From contig CM033745.1 of the NCBI GenBank assembly GCA_019671005.1, forward strand, positions 39,353,834 through 39,417,833: a stretch of 64,000 bases of DNA, read 5' to 3'. The position numbers were made by a program, and so were the translations under genes. The stretch is from Hibiscus mutabilis. Lineage: Eukaryota > Streptophyta > Magnoliopsida > Malvales > Malvaceae. The notes beneath the pieces were generated by a model that did not search any database, was not told the origin of the DNA, and saw only the letters and a list, made by a program, of their open reading frames with translations. This document shows, one piece after another, positions 48,250-59,206 of the stretch. The stretch's first letter is position 1, and every line of letters starts with the position of its first letter.

Positions 48250-49689
48250 AGGGTACTAACTCATTCCAGCCCTTTCAAGGTAGTGTAGGCTTGTGCCACA
48301 TCTCTTGTTTTTCCTTGCTGGATAAATTCTTGTCATGACTCCCTCGTCAACCACCTTCTTGATTTCTTCTATTAACGACCCCAAATTTCTTGGTGTCATG
48401 CCCCGGTGCGTTAGCGTAGAACTCACACATACCTTGACCATATAAGGCCATATGTCCGAGATGCAATACTCCGAATATCTCTAAATATGTACTTGTTCGA
48501 GGAATTTTTCTCGGTGATTCAGATGAATCTGCTTGTCTTTTTCTCTTACGATCACGATAACCTTCGAAAGTGGTACCCATTTATCTTTTTCTTTCCTTCT
48601 ACTCCTAGGTAGGTCTGGTCTTTAAACTTAGGTCCCAGAGTGCATGTTTTTTTCTCTCTCCGAATGTCATGAAGTCCTCAAAGCTGGCCTTCGTTTTCTC
48701 AAGCATCTTATTAAAGAAGAAATAAGAAATATGGTATGGAAGTCACTTTTCTCTTCATCTACGGGAGGCTGCACCTGGGTCGCTAAACACATACACCTCA
48801 AAGCACATTCCTTGAAGCTTTCATCAGGTTTCATCTTCGTACCCTAGAGATACTGACGACTTGGTGCTGGGTCCAAAGCATATCATATCAGGGTAGGTCC
48901 TGCTAGACTGTCGGGGAAAATAGTGGATCGGCAATTTTTCAATGCAACCCTCCATTTTTTTGCAGAATATGGTCGAGTGAATCTTTGGGCATCTTGTTCT
49001 GTTATCATGCGCAAATCTGGAGTCTTTGGAATCCGGAGGAACGACCAAACCAGGGTTCAAGCAGAGCTTTCTTGCATCAAAGGCATCAAACTTTTTCTTT
49101 TTTCTTTTTCCTCTCGAGCCCATCTTTTAACTACTCGAATCTTGATTTTTTGAGTGTCTTCAATTCTTTTATCCATGATAAAACCCTAATTGGTTTTTGA
49201 ATTACTCCTCATAAAATTTATGCAAGGTAATAACAATGCAAGGTAATGATAATGTCATGTAAAACATGCTAGGATCGTGCAAAGCAATGCAATGCAATCC
49301 TAAAATATAAACAAGAATGCAATAAGGTATTGATTCCAAAAGTGATCCCCATAGAACGACGTTCATTGAGGCTAAAAGGTTTCATTATATCAGATATTAG
49401 ATATTTACAGTTACTGATAAGCTTCAGTGCCTACTTTCTTCATCCAGTAGTCCGGTCAGCTTGCCTCTGTAGTCCAACACTTGGTCCATGTTCTGACTAA
49501 GCCTGCCACCTTGTTAAGCCACCTTACCTGCTCGAGTAATATCGATCTTTGTGTCTTCATCTGTCTTATGCTTAGTCTTTCACAGCTTGGAAGTTGTCCT
49601 TTTCTACTAAAGAGTGTTGGATTGTCATTGCTCTGTCGTAAACTTGTTTCCAAAACTCTTGTTAATGGATAAGTTATTCTGTAGCTCAT
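48250..49689 (-). pseudogene. Element G gag of Tat/Ogre type, broken
   Basis: This is the structural Gag of the particle. In order on the minus strand: an N-terminal stretch at 49456-49689 of possible coiled-coil character; the conserved capsid part at 48824-49123 (LCLNPGLVVPP, RCPKIHSTIFCKKMEGCIEK, IHYF), matching the Ogre Gag pattern CP..H...F.R.M.GY; then DESFKECALR and TQVQPPVDEEK near 48770-48830; then a zinc-knuckle-like tail at 48347-48580 (CEFYANAPGHDTKKF, usual form C.YH...GH.TE.C). The pieces are in different frames with stops between. Family assignment rests on remembered Tat/Ogre Gag patterns. Confidence 0.75.
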
Positions 49690-50103
49690 CTTTGGAGACT
49701 ACCGTACCTAATCCCAATTTCCTCAAACTTACCTAATAACATCCTGACTTGATTATTGCTTGACTAGTTTCTCTTCTTTCAATATTCTGAGTCGTCTTTC
49801 AACTGGACAACACCGTTCATCTATTCTGATATTCTTAAACACTCAGGAAAGCTTCTGATGATCATTCTACAAATTCAATTTTATCCAAGTTATCTCTCTT
49901 TTATCTGAGCTGGCTAAACTCGAAAGAATATCCCTCTCCTGGGATGCCCCTATCTCTGATCTTCAAATTTAACTCGCTTGAGTGACCCACTTCGGTATTA
50001 CTCGAACTTTGTCCTGGATATCGATTCCTCCTCAACTTTGCCCCTCGGGTGATTGTTAGCTCACTATAGAATTGGGGAACTTCGTCTTCGAAACCTAAAA
50101 TCC
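49690..50103. other. No recognised gene (element G)
   Basis: Reading frames on the minus strand are broken; ORF 49901-50107 continues the sequence after the knuckle-like fragment at 50104-50367 without recognisable domains. Confidence 0.5.
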
Positions 50104-50367
50104 TCATTGCGATAAGATCTTGAACTCATTCCTCAGGGCCCCGCAATCCTCAATACCGTGACCCAAACTTCCTAAATGGTAATTGCCTCTAGCACGTGTG
50201 TCATAATCTCTCGGATAAGACGATCTCTTCGCTAGAGACTTCACCGAGGTAATAAGGCTCTTCACGATGAACATTAATAGTAGTTCGGTGCACCTTACAA
50301 GAATCAAGATGTACTTTTCATTACTTGCTTCTCGGGTTTCTTCTGGACCAAGCTCTACTTTTTTCAA
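50104..50367 (-). pseudogene. Second zinc-knuckle-like gag fragment, out of order
   Basis: 87 codons, ending YDTRARGNYHLGSLGHGIED then CGALRNEFKIL. This fits the Tat/Ogre pattern YH...GH.IE.C.AL...I. A complete gag has this motif after the capsid core, yet here it lies about 1 kb upstream of the core in the element's direction. A duplication, or a join between two Tat elements, would explain it. Confidence 0.55.
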
Positions 50368-51640
50368 AGCCCAACTCAGACGTACCTTCCGCCTGTTTAC
50401 TGATGCGGATCACAAAAGGGTTCAATTTGTCGTATTTATCTGACTTAGAGGTAGAATTCTAAATATCTCGCTTTCTATTCTGATCCTTAATCGGTTATCC
50501 TTTCGATTCGATGATCGCTTATCTTTCGTCAAATTATTCATCTGATTCATCACTTCTTCCCTCTGGTTCTTTCAACTCTTGCACTTTACTTTGCTCATTA
50601 CCAGTACCGTGTCTCATTACCGTGTTTGACCTGAAGTCTTCAGATGGTTCCTCTTCTATTGTCTCTGATCTTACTCTGGACAAAACACTAGATCCGTTCC
50701 CTCTAATATCTGACCAGACGACCCTTTGCCAATTATGAACGATTTATGAGATTTGAGGAACCACTTCGGAAATCAATATCTTATAAATGCATGCAAATGC
50801 GATGTTGATTATCGAACAGTCTTTGAAAAACTTTCAATGGAGAAAATGTATGTTTGCAGGAAATTAATAATGAATTACAGGCAACAGTTGAATTTATTCT
50901 AGAGACCTTGACTTCGGGAAGCAAAAGCTGTGCTCCATGTCTCGACGTCGTCTTCAGGATGATGGATGACTCTGTCTTCTCCTCTTATTCTATTATATGG
51001 ACTCGTGACGTCATAATCTTTATTTTTGTGGCTTTTGAAAAGGACGTCAGACAATATATTTTCTTCTGTAGATCTGGGTACGTCTAAACAGGGATGGATT
51101 CTATCGATCCTAGGGGAGTACTTTAAAACTTTTTGGGGTTTAAATTAAAATTTTCAAGGATCATTTGGTTTAAAAATTCCCCCTTTTTATTATCAAAAAG
51201 TTTTAACTTACTTAAAAAATGAAACTTTTAGGTTTCTTTTTGTTATTATTGTTATTCTAAAAGTTTTATGAGGGAAGAAGTTTCAAAGCAAAATAATAAT
51301 ATTTTCAATTTTTTTTAAATGAGTTAAATTAAAATTTGAGATTTTTTAAAAATGGTAAAATATGAAGATTTAAAATTGAGGTTCTGCGGCCATGACTGAA
51401 TCTTCTGCGTCGTACGTGCCTTAATATCGTACCGTCTTCTTTCGCGATTAGTCTTTGCTCGGCCTAACTTGATACTGTAATATTATCGTTTCTGGCAAAG
51501 CAGACTTTTTCTATTTTGAAAGCCTTTTAATGAACTGTTCTTGAATCAACACCATGTCATGATATACAACATGAATGCAAATAAAGGCGTTGATTCCACT
51601 GGTAATCACCCTTTCGAACGACTTTCATGGGAATTAAAGG
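50368..51640. other. Leader region of element G, no supported gene
   Basis: AT-rich, broken frames on both strands. Ogre elements carry an extra ORF between LTR and gag, but I cannot recognise one here. Confidence 0.5.
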
Positions 51641-51643
51641 GTC

Positions 51644-51725
51644 CAGATTACAAAAAATGTCCATATTACAAAAGGAGTCCCTATTACAAAAAGAGTCTCT
51701 ATTACAAAAAGTCTTAATTACAAAA
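51644..51725. repeat. Short tandem repeat, ~18-20 bp unit, four to five copies
   Basis: TATTACAAAAGGAGTCCC, TATTACAAAAAGAGTCTC, TATTACAAAAAGTCTTAA and a first and last degenerate copy follow one another. Confidence 0.85.
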
Positions 51726-52700
51726 CAAATTTCTACACATAAGCCCTAACTCTACCTCATAGCTCCTCGACAGCTCTGAGCAACTTGATAAACCTTGGTG
51801 CTTCTTCCATGTCCGGGGTTACGAAATGTCGGAGAGTCGCGGCTTCGGTAGCTAAGTCATTCACACACCTTGTAGCTCGTTGTATGTCCACCATCAGGGT
51901 CTCGCGTGTATACTTCGGCACTACATGCTTGCTCGACAAATTATTACTTCGAATCTGTTGATTAATCTCTGACCGATGTCGTGCGACTGGATTGATGTCG
52001 TCCTTTCCTAAGACACCTTTTTTCCATGATGAAAGATTTTCTAATCGGCCAAACCACTTGAATCAACGCCTCTATGTAATGTGGATGCAATGATAATGCA
52101 ACAAAAATATGTGTAAAATAAAAATAAAAGTAAAACACAAAAAATGAGTTAGTACCGGATAATAAATACATAAATAAAAGGACAAATAAAATAAGGTGAA
52201 CAAAAAAAAAACATATTTATCCCGTCTAAAACACCTAAGGTTATCCGCATGGCTCTAAAGACGTGGGTTTCTATATGTTCTCTACATGCAGTGTTGGTGC
52301 TAGGAGGTACCCGAATTGTCATTGTTGTCCTCTACTAAGAGTAGCAAGGCCCCCGATCATCACCCATTATAGGCTCCTTTCAACCGGGTTCAATTCAGGA
52401 GGACCCATTCGCTTATGCCTGCACGAAGGAACGATATCTTTACGAAAGCATAAGGTACTCGAGCCCCGAAGGTACTTGCTAGGCCTACACGGGAGAATGA
52501 TATCTCCACAAAAGCATTAGCGTTTTCCCCCCACTTAAAAACGGGTTTATCTGCCAAATTTTAAATGCGTTAAAATAAACGCGCAATTACAACCGAATAT
52601 TAATTTAATAGTCACTTTAATCCGGAACTTCTAATATTATTAAAGCGGTAATTATTTGAAAAGCTTGACTCTCTTTATTTTGTTAAAAACAAAAAAAATA
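51726..52700. other. 5' leader of element G next to primer site
   Basis: No supported gene. A 60-codon minus ORF at 51757-51939 (MSSKHVVPKYTRETLM...) and others here are short and unrecognised. 52190-52690 includes an A-rich run and CTACACGGGAGAATGATATC / CTGCACGAAGGAACGATATC, a diverged repeat of about 60-70 bases spacing. Confidence 0.45.
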
Positions 52701-52719
52701 GTCCCCAGCGGAGTCGCCA
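52701..52719 (-). other. Primer-binding site of element G (tRNA-Arg type)
   Basis: The minus strand reads TGGCGACTCCGCTGGGGAC, two bases from the LTR end. This is the site typical of Ogre/Tat elements, complementary to the 3' end of a tRNA-Arg. Its plus-strand complement ends in CCA, as a mature tRNA would. It fixes the element on the minus strand. Confidence 0.85.
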
Positions 52720-52721
52720 TC

Positions 52722-53632
52722 TGTAGCGATATCCATTTCGCTAAAAACGAGTTTTCGAAATGTTTGTGATTTTTCGGATATAAAATGTTTATTCCGTGGG
52801 GTTTTTTAAAAAATCGCATTTTATTAAAATTGGAGTCGCCACTGGCCACTTAGGTAGGTCGGACACCATAAAACCAGAGATTTAAAAAAACTGTTGGGTT
52901 CGGGTGTCTGTTACGGATGGGGAAGGATTAGCACCCCTACACCGCCCAAAATTGGTACTTTAATAATTATCGCTTCATTAATATTAGACTTTCCGGATTA
53001 AAGTGACGATTAGTTTAAAATTCAGTTATAATTGCGAATAAATTTTAAAGGCCCCGTTATCTGAGAGTAAACGCCCAACCATTATCACTACGCGTCTTCA
53101 TCGCCTCGCTTTACGGATAAAAGGGCACCGCATTGACAATTTATATATCTGTTATGCAACCTAAAATATGGCGAATATACCTAACTAGGAGCTCGAATGA
53201 CGCACCCCGACTGAACCCCACCGAGATCTACCGCGACCTCTCCAAAAATATTAACTAGATCGGATCCAAAATAAGACCCCGGTCGAATGTTGGATCGAAC
53301 CAACTAGGGCCGAGGGCACTGCCCCCAACCCCGGCCAGCCTTGCGGCCGACCATGCTCCCAATTGAGGAGCCAATTGCATCACCCATTTTGTTTGGCAAT
53401 TTGGCGTGTATTTGTTGTAATTTGGTCCTATGTAAATTGCCCCTGCCCCATGCCTTTATATAGGCAATTGTGGTGGGTTAAGGGTGACGTGGAGCACCCT
53501 GCTCCACACAATATTTTCCTTTTTTTTAATAATATATATATTTTTTTGATTTTTCATTAATTTTATATTAATAATAATATTATTAAAATAATACTAATAA
53601 CACTAAAACCCGATAAAAAATGAGTGATTACA
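52722..53632 (-). mobile_element. 5' LTR of element G (short form)
   Basis: 911 bp, from TGTAGCGATATCC (plus reading) to GAGTGATTACA, followed by CCTAC. Nearly identical to the 3' LTR except for lack of the AT-rich array and one short divergent block near 53092-53108. Contains GGAGTCGCCAC near 52831. Confidence 0.93.
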
Positions 53633-55479
53633 CCTACCTAGTCTTGTTTATTGAAATGTTGACATAATTGTATGAGCATGTCTATATGTATTGAAATAAC
53701 CTTGCTGCCCTATTGAATTGTTTTGTGTATACATATTGATGAATGTGTTTAATCATAAAATTGCTAGAGCAAGGAGTAAACTTGGTGGAAGGAGAAAAAG
53801 GAAATCATCCAAAGGCTAAGAACAAAGGAATAGCTATACAAGACAATTGCTAGCTTGCTTGGATTGTATTGTGAGTGTAACTAACTATAGGGTTAGGACT
53901 AGGTCCTAACCAATCTTGTTTGGCATTTTTAACATGATGCATCATGCATATATATATATACATGAGTATGACTTGATAAATTGGGGAAGTATGATTGTAA
54001 ATTGATTGTGTGACCCATGTTGAATGTCCTTGATCCATGTTCAAAATGCTAGCATGCAAATTGGTTCATTGAAGCTTGATGATTAATGCATATTGAATGA
54101 CTTGTTCTTGTAAGACTGAGACTTGAAATGCTAGCATACATGAAATTGCTAGTGTTGAATGACGAGCTAAGGCTCTAATGGTCTAAGGACCTTAATCATG
54201 AAAGAAATTTCCATGATCTTGCTCGAATGAACACTTGAATAAGCCTTGCTTGTCTTGATCTTGAATATGTAAACTTGAAACATGAAATGTAAGTTTGGAC
54301 AGCCTTGGTTACTAGTTGTATGGGTAGGAATGCATGCCTTAGAGTCTAGAGCTCTTGTGTAAGGGTGGACTACAGTCCAGGGCTAAGGCTCCTAATCGGC
54401 AACAGACGGAGGGTACATATGTGGTCTTTAGCGACAGTAGGAGGGTTGACCAGCACTACGGTGCATATTGTGGCGACAGTTGGTTGGAGACTCGAATACT
54501 TAGCAAACTAAGAACCAAGGGTTGTGCTAAATTATAAAACAAGATAAATTGATCATGAATTGTTTGTTACTTGCTATCAAAGGCATGAATCTATCATTTT
54601 CCTTGTTACTCAAGTATGATAGATTTGTAACCTACCATGTTAATGCTAGAATTGAAATCCTTGTTTGTTACTTCTTGATGCTCGAATGGAATGCCATGCC
54701 TATTGCTTCTTGATTCATCAAATAATGTATCATGCCTAATTGCTTTCTTGTTTGATCGAATGGAAACCTATGCCTATGTTCACTTGTTTGCTTGATTGAT
54801 ACACAAAATAAGGACTACATGACCTTATAACTATCTATTGCTCCTACTCTTGTAAGCCTTAGATAAGTTGACTTGTTTAAAGACTATATATACTTGAAAC
54901 TTGACTAGTTTTAGGAGTTAACTCACTAAGTACAAGCTTTGTACTTATCACTCTTGTTTTCCATCCTTCCCCCAAAAATAGATTAAAGCTATTGATCGTG
55001 CTTGTCTTGGATGCTAGGATCCTTGTCCTTGAAGCAACTTCACAAGCAAAAAGCAAAGTATGGTCTCATACATCTTTTGTAGTCTCCTAGGAGGTGGCAC
55101 TAGTCTTGTATATAGAAGTAGTAAATCATGCATTTTGAGAGCTTGAATGTTTTGTATAAGCATGCTTTTGATAGACCTATCATGTAACTAACTATATGAC
55201 TTTAAGCTTGGTATGTAAACACTATAAATTTGGTATAAATGTCAATGGTTTCTGCGTATATCTTGTTAATTGAGATGATCTCTATATGTAGTCTAACTTG
55301 CTTGATCAAATACAATGTATGATTAAAATGTAAATGCTTGAATGGCACATGTCTAGTGATCCAATCTTGATTGCCGAATTGAATGAATGAAATATGCTAG
55401 TGTTTTGAGTATGATCTTTTACATGTTAAGTGAGATTGCCAAATATGTTAAGTACTACTTGAATGTCGTGTCTACATAC

Positions 55480-57470
55480 TTGCCTCTTGTCCATGCTTAA
55501 GCCAATTAGGTCATGTTACATGGCAATATCATTGAATTAAGACAATAGCAAGCTTGGTTAGGACCTAAGTCCTAAACCTAAGAATAGTTACACTCACAAT
55601 AATCCTAGCTAATCACTTGTCTTGTATCCAAATCCCTTTGCCTCTTGCTTTGAGATGTCCACTCTTATCTTCCTCTTCCACAACTTGCTGCCCTTGGTCT
55701 AGCAAGCATAACACATACAATTCATCAAAACAAGCACATAATGTCACAAATGTATAGTAGCAATGTTACTACATTTGTACTAAACATTTAGCAACTATTT
55801 TTATGCTTTCTTTTAAGCATTTCTTACTAGTTCATCTCCATATTGTTATTACATCATTTTAGGACATAACTAGACAGGTTACAATGTCCCAAAACTGTTT
55901 TGGAAACAGTTTGCTTCTAGGTGTAAAAACAGTCCCAAACTGCCTATGACACTGCTGCCTGGCAGTTTGCACACTGTCCCTTTAAATGGTCATATCTTTT
56001 AATCCGTACATTAGAATTTCAATTACTTTACACCATTGGAAAGCTAACAAAATTGAATTTAAGACCATATAAGACTTGCATTTTATTTCTTATCCAATTG
56101 ATACAGTTTATTACTCAAAGACAGGGCATTTACACTGTCTGGACAGTTTGCACTATCAAGCTATTTCTAATTACAGTTTCCAGCACAGGACCCAATTTTT
56201 AGTTATGTTTTCACCTAATGAAAGTAGACATACTAAGTATCATGTCACTAAAATTTTAGTTCTGAATTTGATCTATACAAATTCTGGTGAATTTTCAAAG
56301 TTACTGCCCATAATAGTGCAATTCTGGGCAGATTGCACCTATTCACATTTTAATTCCTTAAATTCATTTTAACCAATGTTTTAGCCCTATAATTCATTCA
56401 TGATCATGTTTATACATGTCTTGGCTATCATAATTCACCTAACAATGTTTTGAAAACAGGGCATAGTCATTTTATTCCTAGTTAAATCATTTGATCACAA
56501 TTACACATCAATTTATCAACTAGGCAGTCCATTACCTAATTTAACTAGTTCAATTAGGTGTAGTCACATTTTCCAGCAAGTTACCTATTCAATTCAATCT
56601 TCTTCTTACCTAGCAACATGTTCAAAACAAAGTTCTAAGTTCATTTAGCATGTTTACACAATTTCTCAATCAAAACTGTCCCTAACAAGACTGTTTTCTA
56701 TTATGTTCATGTTTCCCAAATTTTCCAGCATTGGTTACTATTAGCTTGTTTAACACCTTAATTACATTACCTAATCACGTGCATGTTCAATTCATTAGTT
56801 CCATAGCTCATTACATCTTCTAACAATCCAATTCTTACAACATTTCAATTAAAGTTTCCAGCAACCTTATTTTGTGACACCATCACCTACACATAAATTC
56901 CACTCTAATTCAAGTTATCCATGGTATATACAAGTTCAATTTCATCATTCTCTTCATTTTTAACAACCTAACAACTCAACTAAGCATTTAAACATCATCT
57001 AAATCAGAATTTCAAGCATAAATCAGTTTAGACATCATGAATTTACCTTAGTAATGCTACCACCAAGTTGAATTTAGCTTAATTTCAACTTAAACACCAT
57101 AGATTTAAGCTTTCTCTCACAAGAACGCTCTCTCCCTATTTTTCCCTCTTCCAAACAGCAACAAAAGAGAAAATGAAGAAGATGACGACGTTTGATCCAA
57201 GTTATTGGATTTATGAAATCTCCAATATGTCACTTAATTAATCCTTATTCTTAGCTTAATCAAGGGCATTAGGGGAGATGAGAAATTTAGAATGCAATCA
57301 TCATCTTTCTCATTTAATTCAATGTAGTCACTTTAAATTGATCACTTATTTCATTTAGTCTTTCAATTAGATCCTTGACTAATCAATTTAGCTTAAATTC
57401 TAGGTTCAATTAAGCTATCAACTTATGCAATTGATTTCAATACTTCTAGGCTAAGATTTAGGGTGTTACA
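55480..57470 (-). mobile_element. 3' LTR of element E, second part
   Basis: Resumes after P at about CTTAAGCCAATTAGG. Holds the GGTTAGGAC-type inverted repeat at about 55556-55578, the CTGCCTGGCAG / CCGTACATTAGAATTTC / CACCATTGGAAAGCTAAC module near 55945-56050, and ends TTTAGGGTGTTACA at 57470 beside the PPT. Compared with LTR3, about 0.5 kb of this LTR is missing between 40276 and here. Confidence 0.82.
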
Positions 57471-57472
57471 AT

Positions 57473-57484
57473 TCTCCCCCTTAT
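57473..57484 (-). other. Polypurine tract of element E
   Basis: The minus strand reads ATAAGGGGGAGAATTG running into the LTR start TGTAACACCC. Confidence 0.8.
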
Positions 57485-57489
57485 ATTAA

Positions 57490-58929
57490 ATTCGTCCTCA
57501 AATTTACCTGAATCGAATAGGTGAGGATATTGCTTCCTCGTGACTTTTTCAGATTCCCAGGTAGCTTTTTCCACCTTATGATTTCTCCATACTATCTTAA
57601 CAAGGGGAACAATCTTATTCTAAATCTTCCTTACTTTCTGGTCAAGAATCTGAATAGGTTCTTCTTCGTAGGACAAATCGGGATTCAATTCTACTTCTTC
57701 GGGCTCAAGGATGTGTGAAGGATCAGATCGATGCCTTTTGAGCATTGAAATGTGGAAGACATTGTGTATCGGGGACCGAGTTTCCCTTTTCTTCCAAATC
57801 TGAGCACTTTCTTCCAAGGTGAGACCTTTAGGAAGAATTTTTCTCCAATAGCATACTGGATATCTCTTCTTTTCAAGTCAGCATACGCTTTCTGTCTATC
57901 AAAAGCTACCTTCAATCGGTCGTGAATGATCTTGATTTGTACTTCAGTTTCCCGAATCAATTGAGGTCTTAGAATCTTGTTCTATTCCAATTTGGTCCAG
58001 CATAGAGGAGTTCTACATCTTCTACCATATAGAGCTTCGAATGGTGCCATTTGAATAGAAGATTGATAGCTATTGTTATAGGCAAACTCCACAAGTGGTA
58101 GGGATTTTTCCCAATTCTTCCCGAAGTTGATAACAAAAGCTCATAGCATATCTTATAGCACTTGAATGATTCTCTCAGATTGGCCACCCGATTGAGGATG
58201 AAAGGCCGTACTAAGATGTACTTCAGTTCCTAGAGCTTTCTGCATAGAATTCCATAATTGAGAAGTGAATCGAGGTTAATGATCGGAGATGATTGATATA
58301 GGTACACTGTGTAACCAAATCACTTTACGGATGTACAGTTCGGTAAGGGTTTCCAAACTCATGCTCATACGAACATGGATGAAGTGAGTAGATTTAGTGA
58401 ATCTATCAACAATCAGCCATACAGCATAATTCTTTCTACGAGTAGAAGGAAGACCGGTGACAAAGTCCATAGTAATTCGATCCCACTTCCACTAGGGAAG
58501 TTCAATAGGTTGGAGCAGTTAGGAACTTGATGCTCGACTTTGACTCTTTGACATGTTATGCACTTGGATACGACGTCTGTGATTGTAGATGTCATGCCTG
58601 GCCACCAGTATAGTGGCTTTAGGTCCCTATACATCTTAACCGATCCAGGGTCGATCAAGAAAGAACTTTGATGTGCTTCTTGCAACATTTCCTACTTCAA
58701 TTGTTCATTGTTAGGAACACATACTCTATCTTTGAAATAGAGGAGCCTATTTGACTTGAGGGAGAAGTCAGAGCTAGACTCAGAAGTAAGCTTATACATG
58801 ATCTTCTGAAGATCTGGATCAACTTGTTGAAGTTCTTTGATCCTCAAGACTAGATTGGATTGAACTTGAAGTTCAGACAAGAATTTCTGGCCCTTGGATA
58901 GTCGAAATGAGCATTGATAGCCGTAGTAG
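57490..58929 (-). pseudogene. Element E integrase and chromodomain-like tail
   Basis: Zinc region: QEAHQSSFLIDPGSVKMYRD and CITCQRVKVEHQVP (58413-58688). First Asp: MDFVTGLPSTRRKN (58276-58470). Second: ISIISDH followed by a stop. Third position kept: GGQSERIIQVL near 58165, the only copy of three that retains the catalytic Glu. The C-terminal part (57691-57960) runs FFLKVSPWKKVLRFGRKGKL and then jumps to IHNVFHISMLKRHRSDPSHI: about 80 bases holding the GPY/F motif are deleted near 57775. LEPEEVELNPDLSYEEEPIQ and YPHLFDSGKFEDEF end the tail. Stops and frameshifts occur throughout. Confidence 0.9.
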
Positions 58930-59206
58930 CTATGAAAGAATTAACAAGGTCATTAGAATGATTTTCAATAGATTTCTTGCAATGCAAGGCACTGTTCGAA
59001 TTGTTTCTTGAAGAACAAGGCATTACTCGAATTCATTCTTACATGCTAAGAAAGACTCAATTTCAATGGTTACATGTATTTTAGGCATAATTCTTATTAG
59101 AATGTATTTGACTTGTAGTTTAAGGAAGCTCTAGATTCATTATTTGCAAAACATGTGAAGGCACGATTCAAATGAATTTAATCAGAATTCTAGATTTAGG
59201 AGTTAC
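58930..59206 (-). other. Putative intron in pol of E (277 bp)
   Basis: The donor is ACTCGG|GTAACTCC and the acceptor TTTCATAG|CTACTACGG (minus strand). Phase 1; the third codon in is TAA. Removal joins ADALSRRPYS to the integrase start (ATTAINAHF) in the same phase as C and D, although a one-base loss lies a few codons after the acceptor. It is nearly three times longer than the C and D copies. Confidence 0.62.

Larger units (their letters stand above)
41696..53632 (-). mobile_element. Element G: Tat/Ogre-type LTR retrotransposon lacking pol
   Basis: The 5-base duplication CCTAC flanks it exactly (41691-41695 and 53633-53637). LTR ends in its own orientation are TGTAATCACTC and ATATCGCTACA. 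The 5' LTR is on the right, followed by a tRNA-Arg-type primer site; the PPT adjoins the left LTR. The 9.6-kb interior holds gag remnants, tandem arrays, T-rich tracts and no recognisable protease, RT or integrase. It is the youngest insertion of the nest. It resembles non-autonomous large derivatives of Ogre elements, which depend on pol supplied by relatives. Confidence 0.88.
40277..55480 (+). mobile_element. LTR P: Tekay-type LTR on the plus strand, inside E's LTR
   Basis: It starts TGTAACACCCCAAATCCTAG at 40277, the sense-strand start of this LTR family, and is read to 41695, interrupted by G, then resumed at 53638. Landmarks in the second part are GGTTAGGAC TAG GTCCTAACC at 53891-53911, GCATGCCTTAGAGTCTAGAG near 54328, GCGACAG repeats at 54398-54500, AAGTACAAGCTTTGTACTT at 54928-54946, CTAGGAGGTGGCACTAG near 55086 and TATATAG at 55109. 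The expected end (GGTGTTACA) and about 0.3 kb before it are missing; at roughly 55480 the sequence returns to E's LTR. Confidence 0.8.

Noticed and set aside
52701..52719. Possible tRNA gene fragment
   Set aside because: Only the 3'-terminal 19 bases are present, at the position expected for a retrotransposon primer site.
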